Of a stretch of DNA of 57,533 nucleotides, positions 35,839 through 44,993 are shown piece after piece. Every line of letters starts with the position of its first letter. Position 1 is the first letter of the stretch. The stretch lies in NCBI GenBank assembly GCA_028281005.1, contig JANQKS010000057.1:1-57533 (forward strand). Direction: 5' to 3'. The notes below the pieces were generated by a model. That model ran no database searches. It was not told the origin of the DNA and worked only from the letters and a program-made list of their open reading frames with translations. The DNA is from Pseudomonadales bacterium. GTDB taxonomy: Bacteria; Pseudomonadota; Gammaproteobacteria; Pseudomonadales; Azotimanducaceae. Position numbers and translations under genes: made by a program.

Positions 35839-37971
35839 ATGAAACAGGTTGTACTTCGTGACGGGCACGCAAACATTGTGGACGTCCCAAGCCCGGCGCT
35901 CAGTGTTGGACAGATTCTGGTCGAAACCGCTTTCTCTTGCATAAGTTCGGGCACAGAAGCCGCCACACTCCAAGCATCAGATACAAGCCTTGTCACAGAC
36001 GTCGCCAGTCGACCTCAACTCGTTGGTCGAGCATTGGAAATCGCGCGTACAGAGGGCTTGCAGAGCCTTCTGTCACTCTACCGGGAACGCAAGCAGCGAT
36101 GGGTGGAAACTGGATACTCACTATCGGGCACTGTCATGGCAGTCGGCATGGGGGTGACCGGTTTTCGAACTGGTGATCGAGTTGCATGCGCCGGTGCTGA
36201 ATGGGCACATCATGCAGAAGTCATTCGAGTCCCTGTAAACCTCGCGGTAAAGATCCCCGAATCTGTCTCCAACGAAGCCGCATGTACCACCACCATTGGG
36301 GCTATCGCCCTGCAGGGCGTGCGTAGGGCAAATCTACAAATCGGAGAGACCATTGCTGTTATCGGACTGGGTCTGGTAGGTCAACTCACGGTTCAGATCG
36401 CCAAAGCAGCGGGTGCGCGTGTAATCGCTCATGACCTCAATCCAGATCGAGCTAAGACCGCAAAGTCCGCCGGCGCGGATATTGCCCTGTCAGGTCCACT
36501 TATACCGAGCGACCGAGCGTTCAAAAAGTTCTCTCCCGCCGGTGTCGACGCAGTAGTTCTTACTGCGTCCACTCCGTCAAGCGACCTGGTCAACGATGCT
36601 TTCGAGATATGCAGAAAGAAAGGCCGCGTTGTAGTGGTTGGAGACGTCGGCATGGATCTGAATCGCAACGCATTTTATGCAAAAGAGATAGATTTCCTCA
36701 TCTCGTCTTCATACGGACCAGGTCGTTATGACCTGATTTACGAAAACGAAGGAATCGACTATCCAGCTGCGTTCGTCCGTTGGACGGCAAATCGCAATAT
36801 GAGCGCTTACCTGGATTTGCTCGCGCTGGATAAGATTGCCATTGAATTGTTTGAGAGTAAGAGTTTCTCCCTGGAAGATGCGCCCACCGCCTTTGCATCC
36901 CTGCAACAGGCAGATCCGCCTCTGCTGATAACTCTGGCTTATCCGGGCCATGGAACATCCAAGCAAGCTGACGCCACTGTCATACGGCAGTATGTCCATG
37001 AACCATCGAACCAGACGTCGATATACGCGTTAGTTGGGCCGGGACAATTTGCAATGCACACAACCCTGCCACATCTGGCAAAACGATCCGATCTTCTGCT
37101 CAAGTACGTCGTTGGTTCTAATGGCGCTCAAACGCAACGGTGTGCAGATCGATTTGGCAGTCAGATCGCGACGACAGACGCAGAGCGTATGTTCAGAGAT
37201 GAAGCGTGTCCCACGGTTGTCATAACAACCCGTCATGAAAATCATGGCTCGCTCGTATTGCAGGCTCTTCAGCACGATAAGAACGTATTCGTGGAGAAGC
37301 CTCTCTGTCTGACCCGCGAAGAACTGAACACCATTTCAAATCACTATGCGGAAACGGAAGCGACGGATGCACCTGTCTTATGCGTTGGTTTCAACCGTAG
37401 ATTTGCACCACTGATCAAACATCTGGCGCAATTTTTTTCCAACCGCCTGGCTCCGCTCCAGATTCACTACACCATGAGTGTGGGGCCGATACCCGAGGAT
37501 GACTGGACGATGAGCGCCGCAGGCGGGGGTAGAAACCTGGGTGAAGCCTGTCACATATACGACCTCTTCAATCACCTGACTCAGTCGGAGCATGCTGAAA
37601 TTAGAGCCCTTCCGCTTGCGCGGGGTGAAACCCAGTCATCGGACAGCAACTTTTTGGCCTACGTCCGGTACCGGGATGGTTCGGTGTGTACTTTGGAGTA
37701 TCACACCAGCGGAGAACTCTCCTTCCCAAAGGAGCGATTGGAGGTGCACTGCGACAGCTCAAGCGCCGTAATGGAAAACTACCGATCAATAACAACCTGG
37801 CGCCATGGTAAGCGCCAGCAAATGCAGTTGAAACAGGACAAGGGGCATCGCGAGCTACTCATGAGTTTCTTCGACACATTAAAGAAGGGGGGCGACTGGC
37901 CTATACCTTTAAATCAGCTTCTTGCTGCTACATCCGTTGCACTGGACGTTCAAGAACAGCTGACCGGCTGA
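35839..37971 (+). CDS. Zn-dehydrogenase/Gfo-Idh-MocA fusion (copy 2)
   Basis: A 710-residue bi-domain oxidoreductase of normal family length. The N-terminal medium-chain dehydrogenase has SSGTEAATLQASD, GDRVACAGAEWAHHAEVI and VIGLGLVGQLTVQIAKAAGA; the C-terminal Gfo/Idh/MocA part starts near 390 with YALVGPGQFAMHTTLPHL and has VFVEKPLCLTREEL and GRNLGEACHIYDLF. It is clearly paralogous to the divergent 893-residue protein but lacks that protein's insert. The stop overlaps the start of asnB copy 2 by one base. Such fusions accompany AsnB and heparinase-like genes in polysaccharide loci. Confidence 0.87.
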   Translation: MKQVVLRDGHANIVDVPSPALSVGQILVETAFSCISSGTEAATLQASDTSLVTDVASRPQLVGRALEIARTEGLQSLLSLYRERKQRWVETGYSLSGTVMAVGMGVTGFRTGDRVACAGAEWAHHAEVIRVPVNLAVKIPESVSNEAACTTTIGAIALQGVRRANLQIGETIAVIGLGLVGQLTVQIAKAAGARVIAHDLNPDRAKTAKSAGADIALSGPLIPSDRAFKKFSPAGVDAVVLTASTPSSDLVNDAFEICRKKGRVVVVGDVGMDLNRNAFYAKEIDFLISSSYGPGRYDLIYENEGIDYPAAFVRWTANRNMSAYLDLLALDKIAIELFESKSFSLEDAPTAFASLQQADPPLLITLAYPGHGTSKQADATVIRQYVHEPSNQTSIYALVGPGQFAMHTTLPHLAKRSDLLLKYVVGSNGAQTQRCADRFGSQIATTDAERMFRDEACPTVVITTRHENHGSLVLQALQHDKNVFVEKPLCLTREELNTISNHYAETEATDAPVLCVGFNRRFAPLIKHLAQFFSNRLAPLQIHYTMSVGPIPEDDWTMSAAGGGRNLGEACHIYDLFNHLTQSEHAEIRALPLARGETQSSDSNFLAYVRYRDGSVCTLEYHTSGELSFPKERLEVHCDSSSAVMENYRSITTWRHGKRQQMQLKQDKGHRELLMSFFDTLKKGGDWPIPLNQLLAATSVALDVQEQLTG

Positions 37972-39953
37972 TGTGTGGTATCAGTGGCATTGTCTGCCTG
38001 AAACCTGACACATTCGTTCAATCGAGCGAGCTGCAACGTATGAATGAGGTTTTGGACCACCGCGGCCCGGATGGCCAGGGCTTGTGGCTCTCACCCCATC
38101 ACCGCATCGGGTTTGGGCATAGTCGCCTGGCGATTGTCGATCTGAACCCGTTGGCCAACCAACCGATGAGCGATCAGTCCGAGGACGTCTGGTTGACATT
38201 CAACGGTGAAATCTACAACGCACCAACTCTGCGGGACGAACTGGAGCGTGCCGGTTGTGTTTTCCAGACCGATCATTCCGATACAGAAGTAATTCTCCAA
38301 GCTTACAAGTTGTGGGGTATTCATCAAACGTTGAATCGCCTCGACGGGATTTTCGCATTCGCTCTGCACGACATGCGTACGAATGCAACTTTCTTCGTCC
38401 GCGACAAACTTGGTGTAAAGCCACTGTATCTTTGTGTAGATAAAGGCAGGTTGTACTTTGCCTCTGAAATCAAAGCCATCCTCGCCTGCACATCGGCTGC
38501 GCCCCGAATGTCTCACGCCGGTTTCTACCACTACTTAACTTATCTATGCGCACCCGCGCCGCTAACTATGTTTGAAGGTGTGTATAAAATTCCAGCAGCA
38601 ACGATATTGGTTGCACAGGGAGAAAAGCTGTCGACAACGCAATACTGGTCCGCAGCCGACGCCCTCGGCGGACACTGTCGCCTGGATGAGGACGGATATA
38701 TACGCCGAACGCGCCAGCTGGTTTCGCGCGCCATCGACAAGCAGATGTGTGCAGATGTTGAGGTTGGCGCATTCCTCTCCGGTGGCGTTGATTCTTCAAG
38801 TATCGTGGCTCTAATGTCTCAGATGGGTAAAAAATCAGTTAACACATTCACCGTGAGCTATGAAGATCACACCCATCTCAATGAAGTTGAACATGCCGAA
38901 TTAGTGGCAAGAACATTTAAGTCCAATCATTTCAACGTAGTCGTTAACAAGAGCCGGATGCAGGACTATATTGGAAAACTCTCGTATCAGCAGGACGAGC
39001 CAATAGCAGACTGGGTTTGTATTCCGCTGCACTTTGTTGCTGAAGAAGCAAAATCCCAAAATACAAAAGTAGTGTTGGTCGGGGAAGGTGCAGACGAACT
39101 CTTTTGTGGTTACGAGGGCTACATCAGAGCTTTGCAGCGTCATGAGTCTCACTGGCGAAGGTTCCGTTCCCTGCCTGGTGTAGCCCAAAAACTGGTGGCT
39201 TCACTGGCTCAACTGCTCGCAGGCGGGAGTATTCGCAGTGCAGCCTATGCGGACTACGCTCACCGCGCCGCTTACGATCGTGAACAATTCTGGAGCGGCG
39301 CCACGTTGTTCACCGAAACAGCAAAAGCGTTGCTCGTAGATGTTAGCGCCTGCGAACCAGATATTCATCCTGAGACAATCCGCAACTCCGGTCTGCTTGA
39401 CCCGTTATTGGACGAGTTTGATAGCTACAACGTCATCCGCCAGCAAAACGGGCGCCTGGCCGAATACCAACCAGACGCAGACTTACTTGCACAAATGACT
39501 TACCGAGAGCTGCACGTGCGGTTGGCAGAGCTGTTGCTGATGCGAGTCGACAAGATCACGATGGCGAGTTCCATCGAGGCACGTGTACCCTTCCTGGATC
39601 AGGATCTCGTAAAATTCGCGTTCTCTATTCCGCAAAATCAGAAAATCCCGAACTGGCGCGCAAAACATCTGTTGAAGGAAGCCGCCGCAGAGTGGCTGCC
39701 CGAACAGATTATTCAACGCCCTAAGATGGGGTTCGGTGCACCGATGTCCGATTGGCTACGAGAAGACTTCGGTCTGCGCGTTCGGGACACCATTTTGGAT
39801 TCAACTTTGCTTGGCGATGGCCTGCTTCGTAAGGAGTTTGCCGAACGGATCATTAACAAACATCGCAAGCAACATGCAGACTACGGCGTGTTCATTTGGG
39901 CGCTCTTCAACTTGTGCCAATGGCAGATGGAGTGGCGCGTTCACCTAAATTGA
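37971..39953 (+). CDS. asnB: AsnB-like glutamine amidotransferase (copy 2)
   Basis: A 660-residue class II amidotransferase with Cys2 (MCGISGIVCL), HRGPDGQG, FNGEIYNA, the PP-loop LSGGVDSSS near 266, a normal GEGADELFCGYEGY near 362, and EARVPFLDQDLVKFA near 540. The active-site loops are intact. It is expected to transfer ammonia from glutamine to a carboxylate, probably a uronic acid sugar. It differs from copy 1 in the GADELF loop and is more canonical. Its 3' end overlaps the convergent heparinase-like gene by 47 bases. Confidence 0.9.
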   Translation: MCGISGIVCLKPDTFVQSSELQRMNEVLDHRGPDGQGLWLSPHHRIGFGHSRLAIVDLNPLANQPMSDQSEDVWLTFNGEIYNAPTLRDELERAGCVFQTDHSDTEVILQAYKLWGIHQTLNRLDGIFAFALHDMRTNATFFVRDKLGVKPLYLCVDKGRLYFASEIKAILACTSAAPRMSHAGFYHYLTYLCAPAPLTMFEGVYKIPAATILVAQGEKLSTTQYWSAADALGGHCRLDEDGYIRRTRQLVSRAIDKQMCADVEVGAFLSGGVDSSSIVALMSQMGKKSVNTFTVSYEDHTHLNEVEHAELVARTFKSNHFNVVVNKSRMQDYIGKLSYQQDEPIADWVCIPLHFVAEEAKSQNTKVVLVGEGADELFCGYEGYIRALQRHESHWRRFRSLPGVAQKLVASLAQLLAGGSIRSAAYADYAHRAAYDREQFWSGATLFTETAKALLVDVSACEPDIHPETIRNSGLLDPLLDEFDSYNVIRQQNGRLAEYQPDADLLAQMTYRELHVRLAELLLMRVDKITMASSIEARVPFLDQDLVKFAFSIPQNQKIPNWRAKHLLKEAAAEWLPEQIIQRPKMGFGAPMSDWLREDFGLRVRDTILDSTLLGDGLLRKEFAERIINKHRKQHADYGVFIWALFNLCQWQMEWRVHLN

Positions 39954-41976
39954 TTTCGGTAACCAGATTGCCGCTGGTTCGTACCCGAATTACACGCGTA
40001 GCCTGAACGACGCCATATCGCGGTGACCATTCAGTTGTCTCTATGTTTACCTCACTCGCACCGATAAAAAACCCAATCACCACAACGTCTTGCCGAACCA
40101 GCCAAAAGGTGCCGCCTTCCAGCTTCACGTCCACCGCTGGATGCAGAAAAAGTGAGGCTGTAGCGCATCCAGAGCTCCAGTCGTGAATGGCAAATCCGCG
40201 CTCCTCGCATCGAATTTGACGAGAATGATGCATCGACTGTCTTGCGACCCTGCCACCAAATCTCGCTGGTGAAACTTGCTCCACCTCCCAATTACCCGGG
40301 TCAGTGAGATTAAATAACCCCATGGCACCGGAGTGCCAACCGTTCTGTTCTACCCCAGATACAAATAGAGTGTTGTGGTATGCAGTACTCCTGTTGCGGT
40401 TACGCAGGGACTGGTCGCGCGTATAAGTTGCGGTTCCAGGATCGATGAAAAAAGCCAGGCCGTCAAATTCCGCGAGAACGCTGAGTTGATCGTTGTGCGC
40501 ATGACCACCGAACCCGTTTTGGCCCACATCTCCACATCGCACCCAAACTGAGTAGCCATTTCCGCAGAATCGATACAGCCCGAAGTCTGGGAAGCTGTGT
40601 TGCTTGCCGTTATGCAGCAACATTTGAACGCCCCTTGGCGCCCCCAACTGAGCGAGTAGCGTAGAAACGAATGAAGACTTCGTACGTTCCTGCAGATAGT
40701 TCTCGAATTCACGTGCCTGCGTTAGTGGGTCAAAGGGTGTAGTCCCTATTCGGACGAAACGACCCGAGTCGTTATCTCCAATAAGAAACGGTGTACCGTC
40801 GGCAAATGCGCTTGCGGCCATGAACTGCACCGCACCCATGAGTTTTTCGCCAAGCCATGCTGGCAACTCACCTTCAGGGGGCCACGTTTCCGTGTTTGCT
40901 CGGGTGCCTGGGTACCCGACCCACGCCTTCGCATCGGTCTTGCCGGCTCTGACCAGTCTCGCATGATCCGTTCCCCACAAGAGAGCGCATGTATAAACCG
41001 CCATCTCCAGAACCAATGCGTGGTATGCGGTAGAGCTCTCAAAATTTGAGCAGTCGGGATTGAACTGCAGGCTCAACTCACCTATAAGTTGCGACGTGCC
41101 AAACTTCAGCCAGCTGTTCGTCTTTTCGTTTTCTGGGAGATACAGAGCGGTGAAGAGCAGGCCGCAGATATTCGCAAAGTAATGATTGCCTCGCAGGTCT
41201 TTGTTCCATTCAAGATTGTCTGCAATAAACTGACCGTGGTCCCAAATAGAGTCCGTCAGCAATGCGTCGAACGTCTCGTCGATGCAACCCTGGGATTTGA
41301 AAAGATCCTGAGCGAGTAACCAGTTGGCAACCCTGATCCCAACATCCATCGTGCACGCCCATTGAACACCAAAGCCAGGCGGGTTGTTTGCATAAAAATC
41401 GGTCACCTCGTCACGAAATGCTCGCCAACACAAATCTCGCGTCTCATCAGTCGCAAGCGCCGCCAACTCCACCAGATGATGCCCTCGAGCAAATTCCCAG
41501 GGCAGTTTGATATCTACACCATAGCGATTGCCGTAGCGGATGGATGAATGCCAGCATCTGTTGTTCCAGAGATATCCTGATACGGGATCTCTCTGCCAAT
41601 CCACCCGGACGTAATCTGGCGAGAGGGTTTTCAGCGCTTCTTCAGAACGTTTACGATTCGCGAGGTTGACGTTCCGACCACGCGCTCGCAGCGCATAACT
41701 TATATTTTCATGTGTGAGCCACGGCGACAGATGATCACAGATCTCCCGTATTCGATGGCCAGGGTTTTCCGCCAGCGTCGCCGCAAAATCAGGCGGGCAA
41801 AAAATGCGCCTGGCAAGCACATCACCGCCGCCACGCACCGTGTAGGTCGGGACGAAACGGGCTTGCAACAACCTCAAGAACCTAGTGAACGCCCTAGCCA
41901 GCACTCCGACCGCTCGATTAAGCGCCTCCCCCAGAGGTAGCTGGAAAAAACGAACCAGATAGTGCTTAAGCGCCAC
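39907..41976 (-). CDS. Heparinase II/III-family protein (copy 2)
   Basis: A 689-residue paralogue of 28406-30421. Barrel segments: LPWEFARGHHLVELAALA, QWACTMDVGIRVANWLLAQ, NHYFANICGLLFTALYLPE. Sheet domain: GFGGHAHNDQLSVLAEFDG, FIDPGTATYTRDQ, STAYHNTLFVSGVEQNGW. No signal peptide is visible. The shared VGF/GFGGHAHNDQ loop carries the conserved His and Asn of the family. It overlaps the GT gene upstream by 11 bases. Function in glycan modification is inferred from context. Confidence 0.8.
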   Translation of the reverse strand: MALKHYLVRFFQLPLGEALNRAVGVLARAFTRFLRLLQARFVPTYTVRGGGDVLARRIFCPPDFAATLAENPGHRIREICDHLSPWLTHENISYALRARGRNVNLANRKRSEEALKTLSPDYVRVDWQRDPVSGYLWNNRCWHSSIRYGNRYGVDIKLPWEFARGHHLVELAALATDETRDLCWRAFRDEVTDFYANNPPGFGVQWACTMDVGIRVANWLLAQDLFKSQGCIDETFDALLTDSIWDHGQFIADNLEWNKDLRGNHYFANICGLLFTALYLPENEKTNSWLKFGTSQLIGELSLQFNPDCSNFESSTAYHALVLEMAVYTCALLWGTDHARLVRAGKTDAKAWVGYPGTRANTETWPPEGELPAWLGEKLMGAVQFMAASAFADGTPFLIGDNDSGRFVRIGTTPFDPLTQAREFENYLQERTKSSFVSTLLAQLGAPRGVQMLLHNGKQHSFPDFGLYRFCGNGYSVWVRCGDVGQNGFGGHAHNDQLSVLAEFDGLAFFIDPGTATYTRDQSLRNRNRSTAYHNTLFVSGVEQNGWHSGAMGLFNLTDPGNWEVEQVSPARFGGRVARQSMHHSRQIRCEERGFAIHDWSSGCATASLFLHPAVDVKLEGGTFWLVRQDVVVIGFFIGASEVNIETTEWSPRYGVVQATRVIRVRTSGNLVTEINLGERATPSAIGTS

Positions 41977-43534
41977 GTGATCTCTCGTCCAAGGATTTAA
42001 CGATCTTGTGTGTATGAGCCGACCAGCTGTAGCTCTGACTCAGGGTTTTCGCACCAGAAGCAATGCTGAGCCGTAGCGCCTGATCATCCAAAGCCTGCCG
42101 ACACGCCTCAGCCAGAGCTTCAGCGTTACCAGGCTCATACAATAACGCGGTCTTGCGATGTGTCAGGATCTCGCCTATCTGGCCGAGTTCAGCGGCAATT
42201 ATGGGTTTGCCCATGCCTAAATACTCGAATATCTTGATTGGAGAGCCAAAGAACTCTGTCCCATCGGGATTTGGTAGATGCGGCGCAACAAGCACATCGG
42301 CTGCAGCCAGGTATCCCGGCATGTCTTCTGGGTTGACGCTACCTGTAAACACGATTCGCGGGTGATTTTCAGATACACGCCGGGCTTCAGGGGCGGTGAT
42401 GCCATCACCCACGCAAACCAGCACTGCCTCCGGATGCCGGGCAGCAAAACCCAGAAAAGTCTCGACAAGAAACGGCACGCCGTGCCATACGCCAAAAGAG
42501 CCACTGAATAAAAACACAAACCTCTCATCAATAGCCAGAGCGCGACGTACCGAAATGCCATCTACTCCCGGGTTAAATCGCTTCTCATCAAAACCGTTCG
42601 GGTTCAGTAATATGCGCTGCTTTTCGACACCCATTTTCTTGAGCAGACACCGATCTGCTTCGCTGACACAGACCACAAGATCTGCGTTCATCAGTACCGT
42701 TTTTTCAGCACTCTCCGCCAGGCGTGGAAATCGTATGGGTGTACCCCAGTTCTCGCTAATCCATAGTTCTGAACCGTTAAACTCCACGACAAGCGGAACA
42801 CGGAGGTGGTGCTTCAACTCCACACCGCAGAACGCGTGAAGAGCGTGTCGCTGGTAAATGAAAGTTGGTGGCTCGGTCGAGAGTGCTTTGACCGCCTGGC
42901 TGATGTTCTTTGAGAGAAAAAACGGAGCTGACTCCACGATATCGTTACACCCGACGGCATAGCTCACCTCAAGATATCCTGCCCTGCGATCAACCAACGG
43001 TAGCAAACCGCGAGACACCAGATCTACCGCCCAACCCTGCTGCAGCAGGCTGTTGATTACTCCCGAGATGTGCGCGATGGAACCACCAAACAAATCCGCA
43101 CCGTTCCACGTATCGCAGCGCAGATATAGGACACGTCGCGTCTGAGATTTTAACCTGACACGTCGGTGTCGATTAGTTAATCGTTTCAGTTTGAGCCAGT
43201 GGTGTACCCGCAGAATGGCGAAGCGCAGGTGAGTAATCACAAAGCCCACGAACCGCCTGGTTATCCAGGACCAGGTAACGGTAACCTCACGCTCTTTATC
43301 ACGCATGATCACAGGTCCGCGACTGATCACCTTCAACAGTACCCCCAACTGGAACAGCCGTGATTGGTTGTCCAGATCGACCGCGAGGAAAGTGGCCGAC
43401 TGATATCTGTGGACAACTAAGTAGCTGAAGTTTACGCCTCGTTTAAACTCCTGCAGATCAATAGCCGATTCGGAAGCTTGCGGAATACCATTCTGATAAA
43501 CCACCAAATCATCAATTTCAGGCAACTTATTCAA
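41966..43534 (-). CDS. Glycosyltransferase family 4 with N-terminal extension (copy 2)
   Basis: A 522-residue GT4 paralogue of 31287-33002. The first 150 or so residues are an extension including hydrophobic and very basic stretches (FAILRVHHWLKLKRL, RHRRVRLKSQ), perhaps for membrane association. The GT-B core has VVEFNGSELWISENWG, LFSGSFGVWHGVPFLVE and the donor-site segment KIFEYLGMGKPIIAAELGQIGE. Translational coupling (4-base overlap) joins it to the upstream GT gene at 43531-44703. Acceptor and donor are unknown. Confidence 0.85.
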   Translation of the reverse strand: MNKLPEIDDLVVYQNGIPQASESAIDLQEFKRGVNFSYLVVHRYQSATFLAVDLDNQSRLFQLGVLLKVISRGPVIMRDKEREVTVTWSWITRRFVGFVITHLRFAILRVHHWLKLKRLTNRHRRVRLKSQTRRVLYLRCDTWNGADLFGGSIAHISGVINSLLQQGWAVDLVSRGLLPLVDRRAGYLEVSYAVGCNDIVESAPFFLSKNISQAVKALSTEPPTFIYQRHALHAFCGVELKHHLRVPLVVEFNGSELWISENWGTPIRFPRLAESAEKTVLMNADLVVCVSEADRCLLKKMGVEKQRILLNPNGFDEKRFNPGVDGISVRRALAIDERFVFLFSGSFGVWHGVPFLVETFLGFAARHPEAVLVCVGDGITAPEARRVSENHPRIVFTGSVNPEDMPGYLAAADVLVAPHLPNPDGTEFFGSPIKIFEYLGMGKPIIAAELGQIGEILTHRKTALLYEPGNAEALAEACRQALDDQALRLSIASGAKTLSQSYSWSAHTHKIVKSLDERSRGA

Positions 43535-44703
43535 GTTTTAAGCGAAGCACCATCTTCTGACAAACGAGCAAGCATTTGGGTGATTGGCGCTACTCTGGAA
43601 TCCCATGACCAAGACCTCAATTCATCATCACTCGCCGGTCGTTTCGGGTCCGTCAGGCTAGCTGTCAGGCATGCAGAGAAAGCATCCGGATTTTGTGCAG
43701 AGTGATGGACAAGATCTGACATCAGCTGTGACTGTGGCCATCGAGTGCACACAACCTGCAAATTGGCAGAAAGATATTCATAGATTTTGATCGCATCGAC
43801 GGACCAAATAAGGCGTGCATATCTATCGACATCGAAGGGTACGATCCCGACATTCGCATGCTGAAGGTATCCCGCCAGGTCAGCGTGCTGCCGAGGACCA
43901 ACAAACTGCACATTGGTTGGCATGTCTTTGCTCTCTGGATTGTCTACGGGGCCGACGAAGACAAACAACCAGTCTGGCAACCTGACAGCGCACTCCCTAA
44001 TCAATCTAAGATCTACCCATCGCGCAACAGCACCGACATAAACCGCTACAGGACCATTCCAGTCTGCATATACTGAAGGCAGCGGCGCGTTCGCCGCCAT
44101 CGCCAGCGGGTCGAACCCGTTGGGACACACAATCACATCTTGGGCGAACTGCTGCACAACCTCCTTCAACTGTTCACTCGGCACAACCACCAGATCCGCT
44201 TTTTCCATCGAGCGATACCAAGCGGCCTCGACTCCCTTGGAAAAGTGAGGCGAAAAACCACTCGGGTCGTCGGCAACTCGCAGAACCAAATGCCGGGGCT
44301 TGAGAACGTCGATCCAGAAGGACTGAAAGTTGGTGTCCAAAAACAACAGTTCCGGCTCCGTCATTCCCAGGTCTTTAATTTGTCGCACCAGCGAAGGGAA
44401 GGTCCACTTATGCCCATGCTGGCAGATAAAACGCGAGTTCAAAAACGGTCTGTCACTATCGCAGAGTAAGAACGATGGCCGAAACTGTCGCAGGCTGTCT
44501 TTATCGCAGTTTGTCCCGACAGGACGCCGAAACTGGCGACTCGGACCACGTAATGACGAAAGTAGCGTGTGTGGGTAGGGGACGTACACAGTGTTGTAAT
44601 GGTCCGCGATACGTTTGGCAATATGGTGTGAACCCACTTTTATAGGCGCGTCCAACGTATGAGTCGCCACATACACACAGCGATTGACGGGGTTACCTTT
44701 CAT
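43531..44703 (-). CDS. Glycosyltransferase (GT4/GT1-like)
   Basis: A 390-residue glycosyltransferase. The N-terminal MKGNPVNRCVYVATHTLDAP is followed by the KVGSHHIAKRIADHY loop. The C-terminal nucleotide-binding half contains VAVYVGAVARWVDLRLI, VQFVGPRQHADLAGYLQHANVGIVPF and KIYEYLSANLQVVCTRWP. The fold resembles GT-B enzymes that act early in polysaccharide assembly. It is the first gene of the leftward heparinase-GT-GT operon. Donor unknown. Confidence 0.82.
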   Translation of the reverse strand: MKGNPVNRCVYVATHTLDAPIKVGSHHIAKRIADHYNTVYVPYPHTLLSSLRGPSRQFRRPVGTNCDKDSLRQFRPSFLLCDSDRPFLNSRFICQHGHKWTFPSLVRQIKDLGMTEPELLFLDTNFQSFWIDVLKPRHLVLRVADDPSGFSPHFSKGVEAAWYRSMEKADLVVVPSEQLKEVVQQFAQDVIVCPNGFDPLAMAANAPLPSVYADWNGPVAVYVGAVARWVDLRLIRECAVRLPDWLFVFVGPVDNPESKDMPTNVQFVGPRQHADLAGYLQHANVGIVPFDVDRYARLIWSVDAIKIYEYLSANLQVVCTRWPQSQLMSDLVHHSAQNPDAFSACLTASLTDPKRPASDDELRSWSWDSRVAPITQMLARLSEDGASLKT

Positions 44704-44993
44704 AAGGTGCAGAGTCTAAAATTCGGCTACAATAAACCCTTATGCCGCATTCGTACACGGGCGACGGGCGTTCGCTATCTTGTTACAACTGTCAATGACT
44801 ATTGCCGCTGTCTGCTTTCGTTGATCGCGCTGGCAGCAAGATCCAGCGGCTACGACGTCTTTTAACATGTGCATTATGGAATCCTAGTCGCTTTCTTTAG
44901 AAAATCGATTAAGGTAGCAATCTGAGAAAGGATGACAAGGATGCGATCTACGGTCTATCCCCACGTTCTGACATCAGCTAAAGGGACGCTATT
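44704..44993. other. Divergent intergenic region between two GT genes
   Basis: About 290 bases without a supportable gene. A rightward open frame from 44659 overlaps the upstream gene and lacks a family resemblance. The region must carry promoters for both flanking operons; no strong palindrome was seen. Confidence 0.35.
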
